A stretch of 64,000 nucleotides of DNA from Phytophthora sp. 'mugwort' (Eukaryota; Oomycota; Peronosporomycetes; Peronosporales; Peronosporaceae), in assembly GCA_033558025.1 (NCBI GenBank), contig JAUCEF010000005.1:3224001-3288000 (forward strand), read 5' to 3'. The position numbers and the translations under genes were made by a program. A model generated the notes under the pieces. It saw only the letters and a list, made by a program, of their open reading frames with translations. It made no database searches and was not told the DNA's origin. This document shows positions 19,602 through 29,991 of this stretch, piece after piece; the stretch's first letter is position 1; the number at the start of each line of letters is the position of its first letter.

Positions 19602-22600
19602 TCAGGACGTTAATTTAAGACAAGTTTTCACAATAAGGTTGCGTACCGCCTCGGACGTGCTGGTAATCTGGATGTAGGCTTCTGGCATCGACTGCTGAGT
19701 ACTCTCCTTTTTGCCATCATCTCGGCCTTTGCTCCACTTGATTAACGTCTGCGGCCACGGCCCAATGTAGCGCAGCTGTGCGCAGGCAATGGCCTCGATC
19801 TTTTTCAAGTGTATACCACGCTCACCCAACAATTTGCCCGGGAAATTAAACTTGCGTGAAACAAGCGCCTCAGCGTCAACGATGTCGTACACGTTGACTC
19901 GAGCGAAAAGGTGACCCGAGGATACAGAACCCTCAACGCTATCACCACTTAGCACCGCACGCTTAAAGCTGCTCGTCTCACCACTCATGCTGCTGTTACT
20001 TTCATCTTGCCCCATTTCATCTTGCTCCAGGGCCGAAAGTCCAAGTTTTTTCATCTGCCGCCCTCTTTCTTCTACTGTTTTACCCTCATCTTCATTTCCC
20101 TGTAGTCGTAAGCACTTTCCAATTTGTTCTGGCAAGGCGGACAAGTCCAAGTAAATCAGTACGGGATAAGTCATAACTGTCTACAAAGGTCTAATTCACC
20201 GTACCGATACAAAATCCTACGTCGCGAGTGTCCGGAAAAAGCTGCTGACGGATATCTTGTGCTTTCTTGTAGGCTGTAATCGCCTCCGCATAACGTTTCT
20301 AGCGAGCACAACGATTTTAAGTGTGAGCATTACAAAATCTGCCCTCAACAATAAAAAGTAGTGTTGTTACCTGATCTCGATAAACTCGCGCGAGATTAAT
20401 GAAGATACGAGCAGCGCGAGGGCTAATGTCATTGAAATAGCGATCAGTAATCTGCAGTGCCTCCTTGATGTTTTCTTCTGCTCCGCGCCAATCTTTCTGA
20501 AATCAGCAAAAAAAATATAGATCACCATAGTAAAAGGCTTAGACAAAATGCGGAAAAGAACAGTCAATCCGACTCATGACGTACAGTCAGACGCTTGAAA
20601 TTGCCCATGTTGTTGAGCGTAGCAGCTGTCTCGAAGCTTGCATTGCCAAGTCTGCTCCGACGAATCCGTAGTGCTCGCTCATAAAGACGTCCAATTTCAG
20701 CCCGCTGCGCAGCTAACTCCTCCTCACTATTAACAATTAGCAGCAGTTAGCACCAGCGACGATTGTACCATTGCAATCTCTCTTACCTTAATTGCTGCGC
20801 TTCAAGTTGGTTGGACAGATACAGTGCTAAATTGTTCAGCGACTGTGCAACTTGTGGATGGTTTTCACCGAGTGTTATCTCGCGAATCTTGAGCGATTGA
20901 CGATACATGCCAGCAATATCGGGTCGAGGCTCTTCCTCCACATTTGCATTTGGGGTATCTTTGCTCACACCCACCATAGCGCTTTCTTGGCTAGGGCTCG
21001 TCAGGCTTTCGCTACTGGTGCTGGATCTACTTGGGCTAGGACTTGAGCTAGAGTGAGCACCTCGATGAGAGCTACCGCCTCTCCGCGCTCCGCTTTTCCC
21101 TCCTCTCAGATGCCGATCTCTTGGTTCTCGGGCATCTTCACGCTGTGCTGCCGACGGTGATCGACGCTTTCCAGCGGTTGGGTAATTCTTGTAGAAGTTG
21201 GCCAAGTTGTTCAGACTTGTTGCATATTCCGGGTGGTTCTTACTCAGCACTCGACTGCGCATCTGAAGTGCTCCTTTCAACAAGCGCTCCGAGTGCTGCA
21301 GCAGCCAGACGTTATGCGCTAAGTATCCCCATCGAGTACTGAGGCAAATACCAAACTGGTTCAACACTTCAGCTACTTGCGGGTGTTCCGACCAACCTAG
21401 AACCTCGCGCTGCAATCGTAGCGATTCGAGGTAGTGATACTCTCCTGCCACCCAGTCAGTGACGTCACAACATGCGTAGCCTAGGTCTGTTAATAGTAAA
21501 GCTTCTAACGCGATGAGCTCACGGATACCCACGCAAGTGCAGCGGTCATGTGCCGCGGCTGCAGCAACGGGTGCTTGCGGCTCCTCGAAAGATGGCAATT
21601 TGTCCAGCAGCGATAGCTCACGATCGAACTTTGCCTCTTCCACATCCCATAGCAGCGTTGCAGGATCGTTTTCACGATTACCGCAGGTACAATGCAGTGA
21701 ACGTGTCTCTCTTGAGAGTTGCAGGCATGAAGATACCACTTGAATACGTCGCCGGGGCTCAACGCGTGCTCGAAAAATAAACCGACAGCGCACCACCAAG
21801 TTGCTGTACAGAAGAGCATCCACGATAGACGAGTTATTGAGCGCAGCAGCTCGTGTAGATCTTCGACCACCTCCAATTCCACTGCTGCTGCTACTACTAT
21901 TGCTTGTACTTCCAGCAAAACTACTGCTCTGGCGTTCAATAATTGGTTTGGGCGTTGTCCCAGCTTCCGCGAAAAATGATGGTACACTCCTTGACCTCAT
22001 CGTACCGGCAGCACTGGAGACTCCGCCAAGCTGATCACTTACAAGGTCTTGCTGGACACGGCGATTACTCTCACGAACTTGCTCAATACTCTGCTGTGTC
22101 AGCTCATGAGCCAACCGCATAGCTGATTCAATATTAGCGCGTTCCTTGTCGAAAAGCGCTAATGTGCCATCAAAACGGTAGGCGTGTGATGCCTTGGCTA
22201 CGATCATGCAGTAGTAGCGCACAAAACGCCTCTTCCATGTGAGAAGTAGCTCTTTGCCCAGCGGATTACTTGTGGGAAGAGCACCCATGGATGCCGTCAC
22301 GAACGAGGACGGAGCAGCACTTGAACTCGAAGTCGGTGCTGGATCAGTAAAACTCTCGTCCCCCATACGACCAGCTTCTTCCTCTGCAAAGAGTTGCACG
22401 AGATTGTGCATGCGATAACGATTTGTTTTCGAGTCGAATTCCACAAGCGACCACTGGTGAAGAAGCTCAAGAGCTACACTTGCCGACGTAACACTTACTT
22501 CACGAGCTTGAACCTCTTCGCTACTCTCCAGATCAAGCAGGTCGTAGCTGTCATTCGTCATGGCGCCGTCGTTGTCGAAACCAAACCCATCCATATTCGA

Positions 22601-25265
22601 AAGTTGAGACCCAAGACTGCGAACGGAGGAAGCGTCATCATCTCGATTGCGACTTCGGTTGCTCTTAGCATACGCATCAGCAGGAAAGTATGTCGAGCAT
22701 GAAGAATTCGTTGTCCCACCCCCTGAGCCGCTTCCGGACGTAGACATCAGAGAATAGCTACTACTTCCCGCCAACTTCCCAACAGCATTCTGCTCCGTCA
22801 AAACACTTGAAAGAACTGCTTCAGCAGCTTCAATCTCGAAGCTTCCTCGAAAAAATCCGAATGCCATAAAGGCTAACCGCAATGGCTCGTCTAAATGGCA
22901 AAAAGATGAGCGGATGCATCTGTCTACACATTCTTTATGTCCCACTTGGTTGAGTTCTCTGATAGTCTCGAACCTGTGCTCATCACGCTACAGGACATCA
23001 CGACGAAACGATACAAAACACAAAATTATGAGTATTTCGCTTTGTATATATGAAGAGGAGACAACCAGATCTTCTTTACCTCCAAGTACTCGATCATACG
23101 CTCTGGTGTAACAGTCATTCGAGCGTTAGCAAGCGCACGACCAACAACGCGGATAGCAAGTGGGAGGCATCCACAGATCCTTGCCAAGCGCTCAGCTAGA
23201 TTAGTGGAGCAACCAGGAGCGACAAGACATAGTAACTCCGTCTGCGCCATACACACCACGCAAACCATCGAGTTAGTCAATGAGTGGCTTGGCAATAACG
23301 CAAACATGCGCTTCAGTATCTTACCGCCGTGTGCAACGGGAGCTCCGAGATTGAAAGTGAATAGGGAGTAACGCTGGGAATGTGCATGTTGCGGCGAGAG
23401 GCAAGCAGCAATTTCAGGTTCGGGGCGACGGAAATAAGCTGATGCAACAGTTCTTCACCCTTGTTTTCATCCTCATCCAGAAGCTCCTCAACCTTGTCCA
23501 GCACCAATAAACAGTTCTTGGTCCTACATGTACAAAAAGTGTCAGCTAGAGACGGCAACCAACAAAGGCAGGATGCAGTAACTCGAATACGTCTCGTGTA
23601 GAGCTCACCCTAGCTCTGCGAACACTTCTTCGTCCGTGTCCGCAGCAGGCATACCAATGCTCTGTGCGATGGCATAACGCACAGTTGAGAGTTTTTGGCC
23701 TTCCAGATCCACGTAAAACACACCATCAGGAAACATTCGGCGACTGTGCACAAAGTGCGCGACCGAGATAATGAGAGAGCTCTTTCCGATCCCTGGTGCA
23801 CCTAAGCACGCTGTCACGGCATTCTCGCGCAGCGACTTCACCATAAGATACGTTTCAGTATTGCGGCCGATAAATTGGCCATGCATGGACGGTATGTTGG
23901 ACGGATATCGTGGTGTATAGTCGCGTAGCTTTCCGTTCGGGATATCACCGAAAAGAACAACATCGTGCGCGGACGTACCGAGCAGCAGGAATTTGCTGGA
24001 TTCGTCATGTGGAAATGCCAACACATGACCCTTGCAACAGCACTGAGCCGCACTGTGTTGCGAGTGGCGTGATCCATCACGCATCCACGTGCACGTGGGT
24101 TCGTGGAGGTGCCTGTAGAGCAAATCAATACACAGAACAATTAGTTTGGTGCAGACACAACAACTATTAACGGCCTACAAACATGTTCAGAAGCACACAT
24201 GAAAGGAAAAACTTACGCGCAGCAGCAAGCAGCCCTTTTCTGGGTAGGAAGAGCACGCACCGCACCCTTCGCGATCTCAAATGCCGTCGATACTGTATGT
24301 CCATGAAATAGTGACAGATAAAAATGCTTTGCAAACATGGTAGCCGACGCGTCCACTACGAGCGAGTCCGAATGTACTGCCACGACATGAGGGATCCCTG
24401 CGTTCAAGAATACTGATGCAACCTTCTGACTATGACAGGCATTGACGAACACAAGCTTCACACTGCCATCCAGCGGCCTCGGACCGACCATGGCCGTTTC
24501 GGTTGTCTTCATCTCGACCGGGGCCGCTCCTGGCACCTGTTGCTGTCTTCTATCACCTGAAAACATCAACTGCCGCAGTGCATCCGGCGTAATCAGATGC
24601 GTGCACCCTGCTCCATCTTCGAAGCAAAGAGCGGCGCGTTGCCCCAGTCCGTGACCTGAGAAGTGCAGCACCGTGCACTTCCAGGCCGTCATGAGGCTGC
24701 GCAGAATATCCGCCGTAGCGATATCAAACCGCACGTGGATGGCTTTATGTTGCACGTCCGTAAGCAGCGAGTTGCTGATCTCCCGTCGCTCCGCCTCCAG
24801 GTCCAGCTTCTCCATGGGATAGATGCGATGGCGACTGTCCTTGATCACGAGCGGCGCCGCGTGCAGCACCACGAGGTCCAGCGCGTTATCATCTCGAGGC
24901 AGCCAGACATGGTTAAGTTGCTGGGAAGTTGCTGTCGTTGAAGTTGTCGTGGCTGACGTTGAAATCGTTGCTGATGTAGACGCATCACCCGACGACCCAA
25001 TCAGGGCCTCGATGGCCTGCGAGATCCGCACGCGGTCCCCGAAGGCCGCAATGCCCAGGTCATCGCGCAGCGCGTTGCGCGTGAGCTCTGGCAGGATGGC
25101 GCCCGAGATCTTGTTGGCGGCGAAGAGATCCACGTGCTCTATGAAGCCCTGTGCGTGCAGCCAGAAGCCCACATCGGCGCAGGACCAGGCGCTCCACGGC
25201 CCGGCCGGCACGGCGCCTTCCATTTTGAAGTGAAAAGTGAGGTAGCTGAAGGCGTACCTATACAT
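19602..25265 (-). CDS. SAM-CHAT-NB-ARC-TPR(-KH) protein, NLR/apoptosome-like, nine exons
   Basis: Exons in transcript order: 25265-24217, 24112-23609, 23523-23325, 23241-23080, 22987-20787, 20726-20585, 20496-20371, 20298-20221 (or -20200) and 20099-19602. All junctions keep phase, giving about 1652 residues. Domains: SAM (about 22-90); CHAT caspase-like domain with 'HFSGHG' (His205) and 'NACHSQ' (Cys277); NB-ARC with 'FIGRNTET', P-loop 'GAPGIGKSS' (about 454-462), Walker B 'LLVLD' (523-527), 'GCLPLA' (608-613) and an MHD-like 'MHN' (831-833). Kinesin-light-chain-like TPRs follow ('HPEYATSLNNLANFY', 'HPQVAQSLNNLALYL'), then a KH-like end ('FNFPGKLLGERGIHLKKIE'). The family logic is a TPR sensor, a nucleotide switch and a protease effector. 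Translation may start at Met15 (25223). The last intron's donor is ambiguous, so the KH exon is the least certain part. Confidence 0.82.
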
Positions 25266-25372
25266 TAATCAAGCTAAATGTACTGCAACGATTACGTTAT
25301 TGGTGTTAAGACAGACTCAGATCTGATCCCAATATTGGCGCTTGAGCCATCCATTATTATTGGGACACCGAG
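25266..25372. promoter_or_regulatory. Short head-to-head promoter between the CHAT/NB-ARC gene and POP4
   Basis: The two start codons are only 107 bp apart (149 bp if the NB-ARC gene starts at Met15). No clear initiator element was identified. The spacing implies overlapping or bidirectional promoters. Confidence 0.5.
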
Positions 25373-26603
25373 ATGTCGTCGGCTGGGGGCAAGAAGCGGC
25401 CGCGTGCCGACCTGCTGGCGTCGCTGGACGCGGCATTCGCGTCCGCTGCGCAGCCTGCAGTGTCCAAGTACACGGCGCAAGCTGCGGCGGAAGCGGCACC
25501 CAAGGACAACAAGCAGCAGGCCTACCAGCACTCGAAACGTAAACGGAAGGACAAGAAGCGAGACCAGGGCAGCAATGGACGAAGAAACGGCAAGGACGCG
25601 GGCAAAGAGACAGGGATAGAGGGGAAGAAGAAGAAGAAGGATGTCAAGGTCGATCCACTGTACGAGAAGATGGACGCGGAGCTGCTGGCCATTGGACTGA
25701 AAGACTGCTCTCTGGTACGTAACAATGCTGGTAGCCTTGGTGGTTGCTTGATGCGATGTTGACACTTGTTTTATTGTAGCAACCGCAGGCGAAGTTCTTA
25801 ACGAAGCCGCGTGCACTGCATGAGACGCTTAAGAACTATCTGGAGTCGGTGACGCAAGGCACGAGAGCAGGCTCGAATGCTGTCGATAGTCTCAAGAACA
25901 AGGTGCTGTCCCTGGACAACCCCTTTAAGATGACTGCAGCCGAGACAGTGGAAAAAACAATTGCGGCTGCTAATAGAAAGCAAACGATTAAGCTGCTGAG
26001 TGCGCGTCGGCGTAGAGCTCTTGGCCTGCACATGCTTGCTGGGGAGATGAAGTATAGCGACGCTGAGCAACTCAACGGCATTTGGACGCGCTATGTCAGT
26101 CAAGTGATTGAAAGCGAGCTCAGTGAAGTCCGTCCAGTTACCGAGGCGGTGCAACGTGCGCGTAACGCAAAGCTGCAGGCTAAGCTTAAGTATCTGGATC
26201 TGTCTGGATGCCCTGTTGAAGGTGAGCCGGGTAGATCATTTGAACTTCGTTTTCTGCCGTAGCGGACGATACTAAGCTTTGCCGTGCATTTTGTAGTGGT
26301 TCAATCGCAGAATCCGTTCAATGTTGGCGTCAACGGCATCGTCATCGCAGAAACCAAGCTAACAGTCCAAATCTGTTGCCCGCCGCCGTCAGGCGGTGGT
26401 AATAACAGCAGCAATGGCTTCATACACAGTACGTTCCTGTGGTCTGTACGGATCAGGTCACGTAGTTATTAACGAACATTTTGATGTTGATGTGTACAGC
26501 GCTGGCGAAATCCAACTCGCGTTTCAAGGTTCGTCTCAACTCGATTCGGAGCTTGGTTCTCGACGGAGCCTGGTTCGCTGAGCGAGTGCAATACAGTAGC
26601 TAG
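25373..26603 (+). CDS. POP4: RNase P/MRP protein subunit POP4 (Rpp29), four exons
   Basis: Exons 25373-25714, 25780-26221, 26297-26428 and 26500-26603 give about 339 residues. The C-terminal third matches the Sm-like barrel of Rpp29/POP4: 'VVQSQNPFNVGVNGIVIAETK' region then 'RFKVRLNSIRSLVLDG'. Before it lies the conserved helical 'RRRRALGLHMLAGEMKYSDAEQLNGIW', which resembles the POP4 core preceding the barrel. The N-terminal 110 residues are Lys/Arg-rich ('KRKRKDKKRDQGS', 'GKKKKKDVKVD') and likely serve nuclear/nucleolar targeting; they make the protein longer than animal POP4 (about 220). The product would bind RNase P and MRP RNA for tRNA 5' and rRNA processing. The last exon is short and less conserved, so its boundary is less certain. 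It is transcribed away from the CHAT/NB-ARC gene. Confidence 0.85.
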
Positions 26604-26746
26604 TGGCCTAATTAAAACTGTAAGAGAGACCTTGCTTTGACATGAAGTATCCATTTTGACAACGTACTTCGAAATATTACTTCAAAAGTACTATGTACTA
26701 CTACAGTAGTAGTATGACACTACGGTTACTAACGTAATAATTCGTT

Positions 26747-26760
26747 TATATATATATATA
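26747..26760. repeat. Short TA dinucleotide run
   Basis: A TA run upstream of PIGN, within the 243-bp space between POP4 and PIGN. It may sit in the PIGN promoter; it is too short for further inference. Confidence 0.7.
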
Positions 26761-26846
26761 AGAGCATAAGAGCTTTTGAGCAGTCTACGCATCTTTGGTA
26801 TACGATGTATACATACGTCCGTTGCCTTTTGTAGCTCCACGGCGTC

Positions 26847-29800
26847 ATGAACGGCAGCGTCGCACGCCTGCTGCTGCTGGGCGTAGCATTCCACGCGCTA
26901 TGTATCCTCAGCATATTCGACATTTACTTCCAGTCGCCCGTGGAGTCCTCAATCCGCAGCGCCAACTACACCTCGTCGCCGCCAGCCAAGCGCGTCATCA
27001 TCTTCACGCTCGACGGGTGTCGTGTCGACAAGTTCTTCAAAGTTGTCGCTGGCTACGCTGACCACTACGACCTCAGCCCGGATAGCGCTGCAAACTCTTC
27101 GCAATCCCGACCCGATAGCCATGTGCCGTTCCTGGGCGACGTGATCCGCAATCGCGGCAGTTGGGGCGTCTCGCACAACCACGCGCCGACCGAAAGTCGG
27201 CCATGCCACGTGGCGCTGACCGCAGGAATGTACGAAGACCCGCACGCCGTCTCCAAGAGCTGGAAGCAGCATCCGGTGCCATTTGATTCGGTGTTTAATC
27301 AGAGTAATCACGCTTTTATCTTTGGCAATAAAGACGTCGCCCCAATGCTCGCTGCTCACGCGCCACAAGCTTTGGAAGAACATTATACAGCGAAAGAAGA
27401 GGTCAATATCGTACGGGAAGACACGACGCTGCTCGATGTGTGGGCGTATCGTAGAATGAAGGAATTGTTTACGAGAGAAACAGAAGCGAAGGATCCGGAG
27501 TTGTACAGAAAGTTACATAACGACAAGTTGGTAATCTATTGTCATTTTCTAGGGACCGACTTGACGGGGCCGAAATATGGAGCAAACTCGAGAAAATACT
27601 TGGATAATATCGCAATGGTGGATGAATTGATTGAGAAGACGCACAAGATGATTGAAATGTATTATGGAAACGATGGACGTACGGCGTATGTGGTAAATGC
27701 GGACCATGGAATGGATCTTCGGGGCGACCATGGTGACGATGCGCCAGCTAAAACGCGGACGGCAATTATTGCATGGGGTGCCGGTGTCCAGGGACCTGAG
27801 ACAGCGAGGAAGACTGGCAACAAAGAGTTTGAAATTGAGTTGCCCACTCGATCGAGAGCTGAGGTACAGACACGTCTGGAGGCGCAGGAGCATGAGGAGC
27901 AGGTTGCTGTCCGTGAATGGGATGCAGTATTAGGTCTCAAGCGCAAGGATGTTATGCAGATAGATGTGGCGGCACTGATCAGTGCCTTGGCGGGACTTCC
28001 GTATCCCCGTAACTCGGTGGGAGTTCTGCCATTCACTTACTTGCTCAAGGATAAGTATCGCGCCAATGCCATACGCGCAAATGCCCAACAATTGTACCAG
28101 CATGCGTTGCGCAAGGAGGAGAAAAAGCGCGCTCACCGGGGTTTACTATTTGTTCCGTACTCATATCTTCATTACCGTGTGCCAGACCTCGAGGCCCATA
28201 TTGACGAGGCCATCAGCAGCATCAGCGAAGGCCAACGTCACACAATACACGATGATGCACATCGCGTTGTCGAATTACGGAGCCAAGAGATGATTGAGAT
28301 TTGTCGGAACGCGATCGTCTATTATCAGACGTACGACTGGTTGTTCCTGCGGGGATCAATCGTGCTGGGTTATGTCGGCGGGGCTCTTGTCATGACTGTA
28401 GCTTATCTGCATCCCCAGAAATTTCGCGCACGATGGCTCTTGACTCATACGATTGACGTCAAGTTTCTTGTCGTCGTAGCTGCAGTCATGTGGTGGCGGC
28501 ATCTTGCGGAATCACCGACAACGTATTATCTGTACGGCTTGTGCCCTTTAATGTTTTGGAAATTTATTTGGCGACATCGTGGTGAACTGCGAGCAATACT
28601 TCCTCTTGGGAAGAGCTCCGGCTGGAACTGGAGTACTCAAGCTGCGTTGATATTCCTTAGTTTGGAGCTGGTAGTCTTTGGATTTCAACGTCGTGCTATG
28701 TTCAGCTTGTTGTTTGTTCTACTGGCGTTGCAACCGAAGATTATCAAAGGGAAGCTACTGCAACCGAGACGAAGCGTGCAATGGAAAGACCGTCTACACT
28801 GGAGAAAGTTAATGTCGCCAACTTCTTGGTGGTCGACAAGTTGTCTCTGTATCGCTATCTTCCCATTCCTGCCAAGCGAAGACGACGAGAACATACCCTT
28901 GATTCATCTTGGTGCGATACTGGTATTAATCTTCACGTTCGTTGTGGTTCGCAACATTTCGACTACTCACGAGCGAAAATCTCAGTTGAAGGCGGTACAT
29001 TTATCTGGTGGACCTCCTGTGGTTTTAGCAATGCTGACTGTGCAATGGACGTCTGCTTACCTAGACAGCAAAAGCGTGCCTCCATTTTCCCTCGTGGCTT
29101 TAAACTGGATGCTTGCCATGATGCCATTGATGTGGCTGCTCGTTCAAATAAAATACCAGAGCAAAACTACGGGGCTGCACTCGCTCAAGCTTGAGGACGA
29201 TGGAGACTTGGAAGGTCAACAAACCGGAGGAGAAACTACGCGTGTGTTGGTGGTGCGACTAATGAAGGTGGCGTTAGCATGCGCGCCAGCGGTCATATTG
29301 CTTAGCACGTCTCACGAGGTGCTATTTTATCTCGTGTTGTGCGGCGGGCTTGCTAGTTGGGTGATGCTGGAAGCCATGCAGACCTGCACTGGAGGAGTTT
29401 CTCTGTCTTGTGAGATACAGCGAGCGCTGATGCTTTTACTCTTTACCCAGGTTTCGTTCTTTGGAACAAACAGTGTGGCCAGTGTGACAAACTTTCGGAT
29501 TCCTTCAACTCGGCGGTTCCTAACAGAATCTGCGCCTTCCATTGCCCAAGCGCTTGTCGTATTGAAGCTCGTGATTCCGTTCGTGCTTGTCGCCTGTGCG
29601 TTCCGTCTGATCTTGTTACTACCGTCGAGACCAGCATCGACACGAGAAAGTGAGTTGCGTGGAAAGTCGCTGTGGGTATCGCGATATTTTCTCCTGGCAG
29701 TGCCTTTGGCGGACGTCCTCGCTCTGCAGTTCCTTTTTCTTGTGAATAACGAAGGCAGCTGGAAGCAGATGGGGAACTCCATCGCTGAGTTCTGCATCGT

Positions 29801-29924
29801 CAATGGCCAGATCGTCCTTCTGCCGACGCTACTTTTCCTCGCCTGGGTGTTCGTTCACGACTTCGAAAGGATTAGTAGAGGATATGAAGTAGTACGAGAA
29901 GACGAAGACGACAAGGGCAACTAG
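26847..29924 (+). CDS. PIGN: GPI ethanolamine phosphate transferase 1 (PIG-N/MCD4)
   Basis: A single exon of 1025 residues. A signal anchor near the N-terminus ('RLLLLGVAFHALCIL') precedes a lumenal alkaline-phosphatase-superfamily domain. That domain has a metal/catalytic site at 'IIFTLDGCRVD' (Asp56), 'APTESRPCHVAL' with the conserved Thr nucleophile region, 'AGMYEDP', and the metal-binding 'NADHGMDLRGDHGDD'. The C-terminal half has many hydrophobic spans typical of the PigN domain. The enzyme adds phosphoethanolamine to the first mannose of GPI precursors in the ER. The usual Gly of SRPGH is Cys here. Length is close to yeast Mcd4 (919) and human PIGN (931), slightly longer. The 3' end converges on the next gene with a 67-bp gap. 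Confidence 0.95.
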   Translation: MNGSVARLLLLGVAFHALCILSIFDIYFQSPVESSIRSANYTSSPPAKRVIIFTLDGCRVDKFFKVVAGYADHYDLSPDSAANSSQSRPDSHVPFLGDVIRNRGSWGVSHNHAPTESRPCHVALTAGMYEDPHAVSKSWKQHPVPFDSVFNQSNHAFIFGNKDVAPMLAAHAPQALEEHYTAKEEVNIVREDTTLLDVWAYRRMKELFTRETEAKDPELYRKLHNDKLVIYCHFLGTDLTGPKYGANSRKYLDNIAMVDELIEKTHKMIEMYYGNDGRTAYVVNADHGMDLRGDHGDDAPAKTRTAIIAWGAGVQGPETARKTGNKEFEIELPTRSRAEVQTRLEAQEHEEQVAVREWDAVLGLKRKDVMQIDVAALISALAGLPYPRNSVGVLPFTYLLKDKYRANAIRANAQQLYQHALRKEEKKRAHRGLLFVPYSYLHYRVPDLEAHIDEAISSISEGQRHTIHDDAHRVVELRSQEMIEICRNAIVYYQTYDWLFLRGSIVLGYVGGALVMTVAYLHPQKFRARWLLTHTIDVKFLVVVAAVMWWRHLAESPTTYYLYGLCPLMFWKFIWRHRGELRAILPLGKSSGWNWSTQAALIFLSLELVVFGFQRRAMFSLLFVLLALQPKIIKGKLLQPRRSVQWKDRLHWRKLMSPTSWWSTSCLCIAIFPFLPSEDDENIPLIHLGAILVLIFTFVVVRNISTTHERKSQLKAVHLSGGPPVVLAMLTVQWTSAYLDSKSVPPFSLVALNWMLAMMPLMWLLVQIKYQSKTTGLHSLKLEDDGDLEGQQTGGETTRVLVVRLMKVALACAPAVILLSTSHEVLFYLVLCGGLASWVMLEAMQTCTGGVSLSCEIQRALMLLLFTQVSFFGTNSVASVTNFRIPSTRRFLTESAPSIAQALVVLKLVIPFVLVACAFRLILLLPSRPASTRESELRGKSLWVSRYFLLAVPLADVLALQFLFLVNNEGSWKQMGNSIAEFCIVNGQIVLLPTLLFLAWVFVHDFERISRGYEVVREDEDDKGN

Positions 29925-29991
29925 AAATCTAAACCAAGCTTTCATTTCCAAGTTCGAGGATCTTGTTGAGGTTGCATTGTAAAGCCTGCGC

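Noticed and set aside
20176..20203. A 28-bp intron joining the last TPR exon directly to the Met at 20174
   Set aside because: Too short for a spliceosomal intron here; a 100- or 121-bp intron ending at 20100 keeps phase and has a proper acceptor.
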